A stretch of 64,000 nucleotides of DNA from Seminavis robusta (lineage: Eukaryota; Bacillariophyta; Bacillariophyceae; Naviculales; Naviculaceae), in NCBI GenBank assembly GCA_903772945.1, contig CAICTM010000074.1, positions 62,001 to 126,000 on the forward strand, in the 5' to 3' direction. Within the stretch, counting starts at the first letter, position 1. Each line of letters opens with the position of its first letter. The position numbers were made by a program, and so were the translations under genes. Of this stretch, positions 1-12,277 are shown one piece after another. The notes under the pieces were generated by a model. The model was not told where the DNA came from and did no database searches. It saw nothing but the letters and a program-made list of their open reading frames with translations.

Positions 1-1
1 T

Positions 2-1936
2 GATTTGGTCGCCTATCATTCTCTGGATTCTTTGGACGATGGCGTTCCTGGCAGTCCCGATTTTCAGACTCGACACAAAGGGTATCTCTATTACTTTTCC
101 TCCCAAGATAATCTGGATATCTTTCTCGCGAATCCGGAACCGTATCTTCCTGCCTATGGAGGGTTCTGTGCCTGGGGTGTCGCCTGGGAATACGAAGACG
201 ATGGGTGGCCATGGGCTGCAGACCACATGGGACCTCCGTGTGGTCCTCGCGATGGCTGGGCCTTGTTGACGGATGAATCCACCGGGCAGCGTCGCCTCTA
301 CTGCTCCATTTGGCGTTCCTACCAAGATGATTTCAATCGGCGTCAAGAGGAGGGAATTCGTTTGGCCAATCAGCGCTGGGTGGAATGGTACGGCAGTCTT
401 GATGCAGGTCCGATGAATCATGGCTGCTACGCCTGGAACTGGCAGAGTTGCTTTGCCGAGTCCATCTATGATCCCTCCAATCCTGTTACTGAGGCAGCGG
501 ATCCAACGGCCACACCAACCATGGCTCCTACTCAATCACACACGTTGTTTGAACCAGGACAAGCCAGTGGATTAACCACTGTCTGGTCGGATCCCATGGC
601 TGCCCTCGGTGGAGTCTTGAGCTTTCAGTGGACACTCGAGGATGTGGACTCGATCCGGCCCTTGTTGATTGTTGACCTCTTGTACGAGATGGACGAGGAA
701 GAGTTGCCTCTTGCTAGCGGGGACAACTTTTACTTGGGTTTTGGAGTGGCGGAACAAGTCATGGAAGGTGCTCTGGTAGTGTGCGCTCCCACCACTGGCG
801 GTGCCACGACGGTGGCCAAGTCATCTGGGTTGGACGGTGCTGGGAGCGGTACCGGTAGTTCCTGCAAGACGTACTTGGGATCGGGCATGGGTATCACGGC
901 ACCCAACTCGGATCCTGTCCAGCCTACCGTTTTGGAATCCGAGCGCAATGAAACGCACTATCGCGTCCGCTTCTCGGCCAACCTCTTTGCCTGTTGGTCC
1001 AATCCTGTGTGGCCGGCTAGGGTCTTGTTCTCTCGGGGATTGGTGTCGGGGAATGGAGATCCCATGCCTCATTTGAACAACCCCTTGCATCGACAGGCAG
1101 TCAAAGGTGTGGAGTTCTTGTCGGTCATTCGAGGCGACAATGGAATGGCCGCTAACGCCACAACCGACGGTCCCCCGCCACCGCTCGAGTTAGATCCACT
1201 CCCGAGCGACGTAATCGTCAATGTGGGTGGAACCCTTGGTTCGTTGGTGCTTCTGAACGGGCGTGTGACATTGAACTATGGGCTTTACCGTTACTCCAAT
1301 CAGGACGAAGAAGTTGTGCACATTAAGCTGTTGAATGTGCCCTATAATCCATTGGATGACGAGGACGAGGAGCACACCTACATTGGATTTGGATTTGCTA
1401 CTGATACCATGAGTGGTCTAGTGATGACTTGTATGCCCAGTTCCCAAATCGACAATGACGGCAACACTACGGAACTTTTCGCTACTTGTCACCAGTGGCG
1501 CGGGCTTGGAACGAATCTGTATCCACGTGCTCTCGAGACGGACGCAGGAGGCTGGTTCTTGACCAACTTGGAAGGCAATGGAACGCATCTAAACTACACC
1601 TTGGCGGGACGCGTGGCTGATGTGTTGGACGAGGCAGAGACTGTGGAGGGTCGCATCGACTCCGACAGCAACTTACGGGCCATTGTTGCGGTTGGACGTG
1701 CAGCTCCTGACACTGGCACTCCACTCATGCACACGTCGAGAGATCGAACCCCGCTGGTCCTGGACAAATTGGCCGTCATGGCACAGGGCAGCGTTTCCCA
1801 GTTGAAGGCTGGTGATAGTGGCTCTTCTGCTGCTTCCTCTCACGCGTCGAGCTCTTCAGGCACAGCTGTGCCCACGTTCCAATGTTTGTCCCTCGTTATG
1901 GGCCTTGTGGCGTCGTTCCTTATTAGTGCGGTGTAA
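2..1936 (+). CDS. YHS domain plus two DOMON-like domains, GPI- or tail-anchored surface protein (5' partial)
   Basis: The frame is open to the left edge, so the true start lies outside the window. The first ~60 residues match a YHS domain: VAYHSLD, then KGYLYYF, then FLANPEPYLPAYGG and CAWGVA, the usual order for this small metal-associated fold. Two regions further on carry the DOMON-like signature (FYLGFGVAEQVMEGALVV near residue 245 and TYIGFGFATDTMSG near residue 460). DOMON domains are extracellular haem- or sugar-binding beta-sandwiches. The C-terminus is a Ser/Ala-rich spacer followed by a hydrophobic tail ending LISAV, which fits a GPI-anchor signal or a C-terminal TM. I infer a cell-surface or lumenal redox or ligand-binding protein. 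The family assignments rest on motif recognition; the anchor type is inference. Confidence 0.75.
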   Translation, partial: DLVAYHSLDSLDDGVPGSPDFQTRHKGYLYYFSSQDNLDIFLANPEPYLPAYGGFCAWGVAWEYEDDGWPWAADHMGPPCGPRDGWALLTDESTGQRRLYCSIWRSYQDDFNRRQEEGIRLANQRWVEWYGSLDAGPMNHGCYAWNWQSCFAESIYDPSNPVTEAADPTATPTMAPTQSHTLFEPGQASGLTTVWSDPMAALGGVLSFQWTLEDVDSIRPLLIVDLLYEMDEEELPLASGDNFYLGFGVAEQVMEGALVVCAPTTGGATTVAKSSGLDGAGSGTGSSCKTYLGSGMGITAPNSDPVQPTVLESERNETHYRVRFSANLFACWSNPVWPARVLFSRGLVSGNGDPMPHLNNPLHRQAVKGVEFLSVIRGDNGMAANATTDGPPPPLELDPLPSDVIVNVGGTLGSLVLLNGRVTLNYGLYRYSNQDEEVVHIKLLNVPYNPLDDEDEEHTYIGFGFATDTMSGLVMTCMPSSQIDNDGNTTELFATCHQWRGLGTNLYPRALETDAGGWFLTNLEGNGTHLNYTLAGRVADVLDEAETVEGRIDSDSNLRAIVAVGRAAPDTGTPLMHTSRDRTPLVLDKLAVMAQGSVSQLKAGDSGSSAASSHASSSSGTAVPTFQCLSLVMGLVASFLISAV

Positions 1937-2284
1937 GACAGAGGATTGGTGACGTTCGAACCCTTCATCACCTCTTCTTTCATCAGGGACTGCCGTGGAG
2001 TAACTAACTAGTTTCTAGATATTTCGACATCTCTCATCACTTCATCGTCATATGTGTAGCAGGAGAAGGCAGCACATACAGTCGGCCAGACGAAGAGGAT
2101 CGAATGATAACGAAGTCAAGGAGCACACGACCAGAGGTCGTGTTGCTTTTAGTCGCTGCATTGGTGCCCGAAACGTTGGTCTTCAGTCGTGTAATTCCCG
2201 GCAACAGAATAACTCCCCTTTCCTCGTTGAACACAAAACGAAGACAACCCGCTCCCAAACGAAAGATCCTCATCCAACATAAAG
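1937..2284. other. Intergenic 348 bp, promoter/5'UTR of the DUF4419 gene
   Basis: No convincing gene. Short ORFs overlap the downstream gene in another frame and look non-coding. A 3' UTR for the upstream gene and a promoter for the downstream gene are expected here, but I see no clear core element. Confidence 0.5.
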
Positions 2285-3817
2285 ATGTTCAGCGACTTCT
2301 TCAACGAAACCGAATACCGGTACAAAGAAACGCTCCCCAAAGGAGTGGCTAATAACCATGAAGGAGAAAGCTACCCGTGTTCTTCCACCAAAGGTGTGCG
2401 TGCTGGCGCAGACCATGCGAGTACTTTTGAAGTTATCCCAAAACATGAAACATTGTCAACGGGAAATGGAGTCAGGTTCAATGTTGAGACTGTGCCTGGA
2501 GCCTTAAAGGAACACCTTCAGAAGCCACACATCACTCGCCAACAACTCATTGAGAGCCTTCAGAGCACTCTGGCTGAAAAGTACACAATGGACAGAGGAG
2601 AAACAGACTCATATGGTTGGCCCACCTACCCAGGAAAACAGGGTTCGGTAATGGCTTCAGATGTAAAGATTGAGGCGCTCTCAGAGTCTGGTGCAGGAGG
2701 AGGCAAGAAGCTGGTGCATGGTGGGACGAATGGATTGGTCATGGCCATGGTGACTGCTTTCGCCCAGCACCTGCCATTGGAACTCTCCCCTGACTCCATC
2801 TGGATTGCAATCTCATATGCTTTTGCAAAGCATGTGGATCAGAATGCTGAATCCTTGCGCAAAAACTTTGTGCAGCATGAAGGCAAGAAACGTCTCTTGG
2901 TGGAAACCCCTGCCAACTTTGCCATGAGCAATGGTCAGAACCCTGACACCGGAGCTTCGGCTCAAGAATGGGAAGCTCTTGTCTTTCCCAATTTCTCAAG
3001 TCAGATTGAGGATTATATTGGCAAGACAACCCATGAGGCAATTGCCGCCAGCTTCAGCACCACAACCACCACAGGGAAGGCTTGCCACGAAATCACCCTC
3101 ATGTCTGCCATGAAAAACTACTTTAGCTATGGCATGCGCACAATGTGTGGCATTCCCCACATCACCTTGTTGGGGACAGAGCGTGACTGGGTTCAGTTGC
3201 GCGCTCGTGCTGAACATCTGGGGAGCCTAATGACAGAAGAGTTTTCTGAGTATTGGATGCCCCTATTGCTTCCAGTTTTGGATGAATTTGTGGAGAGCTA
3301 CAGAGGAAATGTGAATCATGGATTTTGGCAGTCTGTGGTAAAGCTTCGCGACACTGGAGGTGGGTCAGGATCCCATGATTTCATCTCTGGGTGGATCCAA
3401 ATCTTGTTCCCCTATCTTGGCTCTGGCGAGCTCAACCAGAGGCTCAAGCCGTGGAATGAAATGTACTTCTATGGCCCAGAGCTTGACAGTTTTCCGCTTC
3501 TTGCTTCATCTGCGCCTGTGGATTGGGAGTACCATGGTACCACCTTTGACATTGATTTCTACGCGGGAGTCCTTGGTTTTGCCCAAGACCCGTCTGATGG
3601 CACCATTTCCCCGTTGTTGGGCTGGTATGTTGCTCATTCTCCTCCGAAGTCCCCATCCCTTCAGCTCAAGGAAGCCAAAAAGGAGCTGAACGATCTCTTG
3701 TTGGGCCACAAGGAAGAGGTGGCCGCTGATACTGTGGACAAGAATGCACCATGGTACGGACGAGTTGCGTATCTTAGGGATCTTGTCCTTGAGTTGGGTG
3801 GTAAAATCGCAGTGTGA
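2285..3817 (+). CDS. DUF4419 family protein
   Basis: A single-exon 510-residue protein. The central part carries the DUF4419 pattern: a region like PDSIWIAISYAFAKHVD followed by NAESLRKNFVQHEGKK (residues ~175-210), then FSSQIEDYIG, a FSTTTTTGK block, MKNYFSYG, GIPHITLLGTERDW (~300), LLPVLDEFV (~340), FW, and a GSHDFISGWIQILFPYL block (~375). Members occur in fungi, protists and bacteria; their biochemical function is not established. Length fits the family. The start was chosen at the first in-frame ATG of the uninterrupted frame. No signal peptide or TM segment is evident, so a cytosolic location is inferred. Confidence 0.85.
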   Translation: MFSDFFNETEYRYKETLPKGVANNHEGESYPCSSTKGVRAGADHASTFEVIPKHETLSTGNGVRFNVETVPGALKEHLQKPHITRQQLIESLQSTLAEKYTMDRGETDSYGWPTYPGKQGSVMASDVKIEALSESGAGGGKKLVHGGTNGLVMAMVTAFAQHLPLELSPDSIWIAISYAFAKHVDQNAESLRKNFVQHEGKKRLLVETPANFAMSNGQNPDTGASAQEWEALVFPNFSSQIEDYIGKTTHEAIAASFSTTTTTGKACHEITLMSAMKNYFSYGMRTMCGIPHITLLGTERDWVQLRARAEHLGSLMTEEFSEYWMPLLLPVLDEFVESYRGNVNHGFWQSVVKLRDTGGGSGSHDFISGWIQILFPYLGSGELNQRLKPWNEMYFYGPELDSFPLLASSAPVDWEYHGTTFDIDFYAGVLGFAQDPSDGTISPLLGWYVAHSPPKSPSLQLKEAKKELNDLLLGHKEEVAADTVDKNAPWYGRVAYLRDLVLELGGKIAV

Positions 3818-4734
3818 TTGAGCTGTGTTGGTCATGGAGAAAGATGTGTTGGCGATGCGGAAAGAGTTGAGATGCCTGGTGTTGTCCAGCCTCTGTATGG
3901 ATGGCTGTTGGTTGCTTGAGGGGCATAGTTTGGAGTAATCTAAGATCCCTCTTATCCCATTTGGACCGTGTACTAGTTCCCGAAGTGGCAGTGATTTCTG
4001 GTAGATCCGTCACTATTTTATTAATTAATAAGGCTCTTGGAAACTATTGATCCCCAAGGCAGGCACGCAACGAGCGAACTTCCAGTTCCAGTTCCACCTA
4101 CCTTTGTAGCTACCTTTGCGGTGACCCCAGCTCGCCCTCGCGTTGCCACACTGTCAAGTTTCCAGTTGCAGTCTGAAACTACATGGTGATAGTCGCTGGA
4201 TAGCTTGCTGTCCCCACCGTCCGTCCGGAGCTAGCTAGCTAGAGTTCGGTGGGGCTGGGTTTGCTGCAACTGGATTCGATTCGATTCAGCATTATTTGTC
4301 AGCATCAGATTCAGAGCATTCAGCAAATTCAACAAATCCAGCAGCACTTTTAATTAAGCATTTTTACAGGTTAGTCTAGCTAGCATGATTCAGCATTTTT
4401 CAGAAGATTGAAGATTCTGAAGGATTGAAGATTCGTTCAAATCATTCCATTCAATCATTCAAATCATTCTGATCGGAAAGATTTTAGCAAAACTGCTTGT
4501 GCGGTTCCTCAAAACTCGAGACACGCGTGACTCGGAAGATCGAAACGTTGGCCAAGTCAAGCGTGGAGTTGTTGGATTTGTCCCGCGTTGCGTTGATACG
4601 ATTGCCAGGCCAGCTGCCTCGCTGCCTCCTGTCGTTGAGTTCACAGCTGAACTTCTCATAAATTCTTCTGAAGCCCGAAGAAGTAACAAACGAAACAACA
4701 TTACGGATAAATCCCATTGCCGAACCTTTGAATC
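3818..4734. promoter_or_regulatory. Intergenic 917 bp upstream of polyubiquitin, with ATTCAGCA/ATTCAAATC word repeats
   Basis: No gene. The stretch 4260-4470 is made of short repeated words (attcagca, attcaaatc, agattgaagattc) and holds CTAGCTAG palindromes near 4230 and 4378. This is the promoter and 5' UTR side of the polyubiquitin gene. Whether the words are regulatory cannot be told from sequence. Confidence 0.4.
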
Positions 4735-6106
<1,372 letters not shown>

Positions 6107-6854
6107 GTTGAGGATTGAGCAGTTGGTCTCCTGTTGGTGGCTGTTGATGGCAAACAATGTTGATGGCCAAGGTGGATTATCATTGAAGAATAGTATAACG
6201 CTTTAGTAGTAGTTATTAAACAGAAACTCCTTTGGTGCGCTTCGTTGTATCGTGCTCTGCTGTGGCTTATAAAAGATGGAGTTCACGACGGAGTGCTCAT
6301 GGCTTCGCTTGTTTTGCTCGATACCGTTCTGGGTATCTTTGTAGTCTATCCAACATGGGCTGCAGAGGCAGCCATAGCTTTTTCGATTGCAGGTCTTCTC
6401 CTGCAGATGCATTACTACTCGATCCAACATTGGCTGCAGAGGCAGCCAGAGCTTTTTTGATTGCGGGTCTTCTCCTGCAGATGCATTACCACACGCAGAA
6501 TCTGGCTTTTTTAACCTCGCTTTGGGACTGCCTTGATAATGCTATTGATGATGCTGGCTTCCACTGCCATTTCAGTCTGCAGCACCGACTCGACTTCGGC
6601 AGGAACTGTTGCCAAACCACTTCTAACATTCTATATTGCTTACTGTATACAAAGCTTACAAACATTCAACATTTCCATTCTAGGCTGCCTTTGCGCCTCA
6701 TCCGTCTCTTGCCCGTACAGTACGGGTACCAGTTCCATGTACACGCTGACTGATTCGATTGAATCATTCTGATTGATTGGATCTCTTTTGCTGCGTATTG
6801 CTGGCGGCAACCATCTTCGAGTATGGCACGATACTGTTAGCTGCTTGTCTTCTC
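6107..6854. repeat. Intergenic 748 bp with a 74-bp tandem duplication
   Basis: Two imperfect head-to-tail copies of a 74-bp unit lie at about 6347-6494 (each contains GGCTGCAGAGGCAGCC and CTTCTCCTGCAGATGCATTA). Short ORFs across them are products of the duplication and show no protein family. The rest is non-coding; the basic-protein gene on the minus strand ends just to the right. Confidence 0.6.
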
Positions 6855-7892
6855 TCATCCGTTCAGCAATTCGACTTGCACACTTCCATCGTCGTCAAAT
6901 GTGATCTTGCCCTTTTTCGGAGCTCGGAACCGATGATACCCAACCTGTTTCTTACGGCCAACGAGCAACTTATTCGCCACAACACCCCACATGGACTTCT
7001 TCTTTTTGGTTGTGACAAAAACTGGATCAGGACCAAGAGAAAAATCATCCAGGTGCTCCCAATCCATGTCGTCGTCCATTGATCTAGTCCGGGCAGTGCG
7101 AACCTCGGGAACACCTTCCCGCATGCTCTTTCTAGCCTGTGTGGCCTTGGTAGACTTTTTCTTGTTCATTTTTCGAGCCATGTTGTCAAATTCGAAAACG
7201 GAATCGTCGGTAGAAGTGTTCGGGGGACTTCGCCCCCGAGGCAACGGTCTGGTGCTGACTTGCTCCATGCTTCGGTCGGCCTCACTATTCACTCGTCCTC
7301 TGGTCGCTGCAGTGGAACTACCAACTCGCCGAAGCATAGATCGGCGCCTTGATTGGAGGATGGGATCTCCGTCATCTGGAATCTTGGCCAAGAGATGGGC
7401 TAGAGCATCTAAGGTTTCGTCGTCAAGACGTTTCTTTCGGCTGCCCTTGGTGGGCTTGGTGGGGCGTCGTGGCCTCTTGATGCTGCCGTGGTTGCTATTC
7501 GTAACGCTGCTAACATCGTCACCGAGACCAACATCGCATTCTACATTCTGTACTTCTTTCAGCAGGATGTCGCACAAAGCGTCTCCCCCCTCTTCAACTT
7601 CACACGATGTAGGTGCCTCCTGGCAGTTGTATGGTACTTTTTCGATGTCAACAACTGTCGGGAAATCATAACTACACTGTTCCAAGAACTGAGCGACAGT
7701 CTGGAAAAGGTCATCAAAGGCTTGGTCTCCTTTGATATCAGTTCCAGCGCAAAGCGTCTCGCAAAAGGACCGGATATCATCCCTCAACAAGTCGTTGGCA
7801 ATCGAGTCAATGGCACTGGTGCTGGTGTTGTCGACATCTGTAGTTTTCGTCTCTCCACGGCGACCCATTTTAGCAAACCCAATCCCAAGCAC
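6855..7892 (-). CDS. Hypothetical basic protein, 345 aa
   Basis: A single open frame without a recognised family. The N-terminal half (to ~residue 140) is acidic, holds several Cys, and is probably helical: DDIRSFCETLCAG and FDDLFQTVAQFLEQCS. The middle is strongly basic and low in complexity (KRPRRPTKPTKGSRKKR near 150, repeated RRRSMLRR and KMNKKKSTKATQ), consistent with nuclear localisation or nucleic-acid binding. The C-terminal ~60 residues look folded (KKSMWGVVANKLLVGRK, then GKITFDDDGSVQVELLNG). No signal peptide. Two Met codons lie close to the start (residues 1 and 9); MGRRGETK is an alternative start. Function unknown. Confidence 0.6.
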   Translation of the reverse strand: MLGIGFAKMGRRGETKTTDVDNTSTSAIDSIANDLLRDDIRSFCETLCAGTDIKGDQAFDDLFQTVAQFLEQCSYDFPTVVDIEKVPYNCQEAPTSCEVEEGGDALCDILLKEVQNVECDVGLGDDVSSVTNSNHGSIKRPRRPTKPTKGSRKKRLDDETLDALAHLLAKIPDDGDPILQSRRRSMLRRVGSSTAATRGRVNSEADRSMEQVSTRPLPRGRSPPNTSTDDSVFEFDNMARKMNKKKSTKATQARKSMREGVPEVRTARTRSMDDDMDWEHLDDFSLGPDPVFVTTKKKKSMWGVVANKLLVGRKKQVGYHRFRAPKKGKITFDDDGSVQVELLNG

Positions 7893-8499
7893 TAACTAAT
7901 GACTACGTTGGCACAGCTCTTGGCAGAGACCTAGCTTCTAAAGTGTTTGTGTCGCAGGACTTCGTATGGCCTTTTTCTTGTTCGAAAGATGGGATGGGGG
8001 CAAAGCAAAGTTTGTGCAAAAGGGATCCAGGTCCATTCCGAGTGGAGGGAAACTGTCGCCATGCTCTCCGACGTTGCCAACGGATTTTGGCTGGGACTTG
8101 ATTTGATAACCCAGCTCAAGCTGCGAAGAGCTCACATTTCTTCTTGTTGAAAGATTCCACGGTGCATTTACGAACAGCAGACTGGAAGCGAAGACCAACC
8201 GGCCGTCTCCGAGCTCAGAACAGTCGTCCATCAAGACGTTTGCAGACGAGCATCGCAAATGGGGTAGGTCTGTTCACAAAAACCAAATCACCAAAGCAAA
8301 AAACAACGCAAAGAAAAGCTGATACAAAGATGTGCGACTTTCATTTCATAGTAAAAGGACCTGCTTCTTCAGGAAGCATCTTCCAGGGATACCACGGATA
8401 CTGCGAGAACAGGTTTTGTCTTTCGAGCACCCATCTTTTTTCGGCCACATTCACCGACGTTCAACGACGACATTGCCATAGGCATAGACGAAACAAAAC

Positions 8500-9798
8500 A
8501 TGTGTGCTTGAATCCGGATGCAAGGACCTATCCTCGGCTCCGAATCTATTCCTCGTCAAGTCTGTCTTCTCATCCTCACCGCATCTGGACAAGCTGGTTG
8601 TTACCCAGGAATCACGTGAACCCATTTCGGCCCAAACCGTTGGTGCTTTCCTGAGCTTGGTCCCCAGACAAAAAGTTGAAGTGCCTCGAACTCCGTGTAA
8701 CTCATGTTTCGTTCGAGCCTTACTTGGGTAGCATCTTCGTTGATGCCTTGCGAAAGCATGCTGTGACAAAACATCTCAGCCATTCAGTTATCGACTGTGG
8801 CGATCTTTCATTTACGGAAAAGTGTTCCTTCACACGAATGGCGTCGGCGCTTGAGAAGATGTATGGGCGGGGTTTTCGTGAATGTCCTTCTCGACCAGGA
8901 CGCTTCTTGCGTCAAAACGAGCTTCAGGGTGAACAAGTTTCGTTTTCATGGAACACCGGCAGTGGAACCCCGGAGTACGCGGCAAGCGTAGTCTATACAG
9001 GAACACGTCTCCTCTGGTTAAGAGGCGAGATGGCTACTTAGAGCGAGACTGGCCGGGCGAGAGCGGAAAGGAGAGCCAACGGCTCGGAACGCGCGAGACC
9101 GGCCAGGCGAGATCTAAGTGGCAGCGAGACTCAACCAGCGGAGATGTGTTAATGTTGGAACCAGCGAGAAGCGCCACTTAAGTAACAAAATGTGAGCGTT
9201 AACAAGTGTCACTCCAGAACAGTCCAGACTGAGTTGGGAGTCGTCTCGAAAACTTCAACCTGTGTAGCAAATGTACCAGAGGCTACACAGACTGCACCAA
9301 TTTCTTCGAGACGGGTTCCAGAGCAGCAATTGCGCGCTGCGCACCACGAGGTGTTCGACTGCCGAGGCTGCATCCATGATAACGAAACTCGGCTCGTCGC
9401 TGAAAGAATTCCACACCTCGAGGATGACGGTGAACGGGGCTTCTTCTCTGGCGCCGTTGGCACTAGCGCTGCGACAGAACACACGTCTGCAGATCCTTGA
9501 CTTGCGGAGAGCCCCCTTGCTCCCTCGAGATGTGGACCCCTTTCTCACTCTGTTGGCAAAGCACAACTCGACTCTGGTTGAGTTGAATGTGTCCTTCGAT
9601 TACCTTTCCTCAAACGAAATTTTGAAGAGGAAGTGGGATCGAATCCAGCTCTTACTGAGACTGAATAAGTACGGTCGCAAGAAGAACGCCTCTCTCTCCT
9701 TCTTCATCAAGACTCTCATATCCGCCAAGAATGACACACCCGCGGTGTTCTTTTACTTGTCAGCGAATCCACACCTTCTGATCAAAGCAGTCGGCTGA
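8500..9798 (+). pseudogene. Decayed leucine-rich-repeat protein gene
   Basis: Three reading frames in turn carry LRR-like pieces. About 8500-8670 reads PHLDKLVV...TVGAFLSLVP. About 8676-8800 reads KCLELRVTHVSFEPYLG...FVDALRKH. About 9330-9798 reads LAPLALALRQNTRLQILDLRRAPLL, then LAKHNSTLVELNVS and a terminal LLRLNKYGRKK...PAVFFYLSANPHLL, which resembles the C-terminal cap of diatom LRR proteins. The frame changes, and a stretch near 8900-9270 without LRR signal, argue for a pseudogene rather than an intron-rich gene, since no phase-matching splice pair was obvious. Confidence is moderate. Confidence 0.5.
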
Positions 9799-10328
9799 GG
9801 CTTTCACGTGCAGTTGTTGAGTGTAATTCCTTGAAGCTAGCTAGTAACAAACTCGTACTGAGTAAGCGATACGGGATCTCAGAGAAGAAGAAAAAACGAT
9901 GCTGTACAGCAGGCCCTCTAGCTAGCTACTGTAGACTCTCCACTTGCGGTTCCATGCGGCAAATCCAGTTCCGCGGCGGCCATCCTCTGCTCTTCGGAGT
10001 CGAGTCGAGTCACTCAGTCGAGTCACACACCACACCAACCTGCGATACTAATATTAATAATACTTTCCCCGTACCGGTAATCGAAACCCTTGTCTGTGCC
10101 ATTGCATTGTCTTGCCTCACAGCCCCGAGGACTTTACAAAGTTTGGGGTGGGGTGTTGCATAACTCTAGGTGCCGGTCCTGCTCCATAGCCAGACAGGCT
10201 ACAGCGTACATGTCCACGCTCCAATGGCCTGCCCGTTGGCGAGTCTACTGCAGTATTGCTTAGTACCAGTACCTTGCATTCAACACTACTCTATCATTCG
10301 CATATGAGCTCCAAATTGCAACTGAGCT
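9799..10328. other. Intergenic 530 bp
   Basis: Nothing coding seen. CTAGCTAG palindromes occur near 9834 and 9919, and there is a short GTCGAGTC repeat near 10003-10025. Confidence 0.5.
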
Positions 10329-12277
10329 CTACCTTGGTTTTTCGAAGAGAGGCCGTAAAGCATGAAAGCTGAGTGTCATGACTGAAAATGTGCAGAGGAC
10401 CAAGGGCACAAACGTCTGCAGGAAAAGAGGTATTGAAACACGGGGCAAGGAAGCAAATCGTTTGACGGACTTCATGGCACGTTCTCCCTTTGGTCCTCCT
10501 GGCAGAGTAGGACTCATGTGGCAGTCCCACTTGGGGTTCACGTAAATTTGCTTATCAATCGAAAGGTTGAAGCCAACATGCTCGCATCTGTGTCCATACT
10601 CCCCAGAATCATATTTTGGGTGATTTTTTCGAATGAGTTGAAGAGGATACAGAGTCGCACCGTTGTAAGCGGATGCCACTGGATAGAGGTCATCATTGGC
10701 TCTGTCCAACTGAATGATTTGGAGAAAGTGGACAGCGCTAGGCCCCACACAGTTGAACGCCCACTTGTCATTGGGTGGCATGAGTCCACAGAATTTCTCG
10801 TGGATTTGAAAGAGTCGTTCATTCTCTTTGGTTCGAAGAGGCTGAAAGGCATTGAAATCGTAGGGAGGGACCAACGTCCCGAGCCCACCAGCCCATGGTT
10901 GACGACAGGAACTGGCAACTGCAGCCGAGTCTTTAGCTTTGCCAATAGAATGCAACACGCCAAGGGGCGACAATGACACACCAATATCCAGATCAATCTG
11001 CATCATGTGACTGAAATTGTTGTATTCTGGTTTGTCGATAATGTAGTCTACCATTCTTTGTCGGAATTTGTGCATGAGACCAATGGATGGAGCGGTGAAG
11101 AAGTCTTCGTCCTTTTTTCCGTCATAACGATGTTCTCTTTTCAATTTGCAATCCTCGGCTTCCGGGCAGGACATGAGGTCAACTTCATATCCCTTGTTGG
11201 GTGCAGCGGCCCATGCTTTGAATGCCTCTCGAGAACCGTCTGTACTGTCATTCTCAAAAATCACCACGGAAAGCTTTGGGAAGAAGAAACTCAGAGCCTG
11301 AACGTTCTGCTGAAGCTGTTCGATATGATCGGCAACGTCTCTGGCAAGGACATTGACAATGAGTCCGCTGGTGTCTTTTTGAGCAAATTCAATTCCAGCC
11401 ATGACCGCTTCGACATCTTCTTTATTTTTGCTGGATAATGCGCTGGCACTGAGAAGTTTCCATTTCTTTTCCGACAAGCAGAGAGGATCCTTACTGAGGT
11501 CTCCAGTTTGTTTATGGAGGCAAATATCTTTCAACGCATCGTGCAACTCTGATGGCCAGACCACTTGGTAGTTGATCAACAGAAATGGCATCCAGATCCA
11601 GCCTGGGTTCACCAATGTCTGAATGCTGGTAACGCTCGACAGGTACACAAACAAAGCAATGACTAATACAGCAAATCGATTGTGTGTGCCAATGACATGC
11701 CAAACCTTTCCTCGGAGAGATGAAGAGTCCAGCTCTTTCTTGTCCTTTTTGAGAGTCGTGGGGCCCGATGAATTGGCAATATACAGGTACAAACACGCCG
11801 TAAGGAAAGTGACGCTAGCCACCAAGTAGATTGACACGTGAAGGAAAGAATCCCAAAAATTAATCATCGCATGGTAGAAACCCAACGGTGAGAATCCACC
11901 AGGGATATGTCCGTAAATAAAGCAGGGTAGCACCAGCAAGCAAAAGAGAGACAATCCAATCTGCAGCTTGGCATTATTCCAAAGAGCCGAAGGCTCTCTG
12001 CGAGAATAAGAGAGGAAATCCATCGTTAGGCAACCAAATTTCAACAAAGACAATCCAAGAGATCCAGAGATGATACCTACCTGGATTTGCCCTGCTCTGG
12101 GCGCTCTGAATCGATACCGGCATGAAGGGGCAGTAACGTCTTCACTTCGCTATCATCGTCACCGTCGCAAGACTTTCCCTTGCGCTTGTACCCATTGCTT
12201 TGACCTGTTGTCATCCTTCTCTTCATCTCCGCCATTGCTCTGTTCAAAGAGATTGTGGTCTCTAATAAGTGCTTCAT
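10329..12277 (-). CDS. Membrane-anchored glycosyltransferase-like protein (two exons)
   Basis: Exon 1 is 12277-12081, the intron 12080-11998 (GTAGGT...TTCTCGCAG, 83 nt), and exon 2 11997-10329, giving 621 residues. The frame of exon 1 stops at the donor and the splice restores it (AG|A GAG CCT), which supports this model over a start inside exon 2. Exon 1 is hydrophilic and cytosolic-looking; three hydrophobic segments follow (LQIGLSLFCLLVLPCFIYG, FLHVSIYLVASVTFLTACLY, FAVLVIALFVYLSSV) and one more near the C-terminus. The core resembles GT-A-like enzymes of the CAP59/GT69 kind: LSVVIFENDSTDGSREAF near residue 312 and a DLD metal-binding-type motif in MQIDLDIGVS near residue 400. A Golgi or ER glycan role is inferred; donor and acceptor are unknown. 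Confidence 0.7.
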
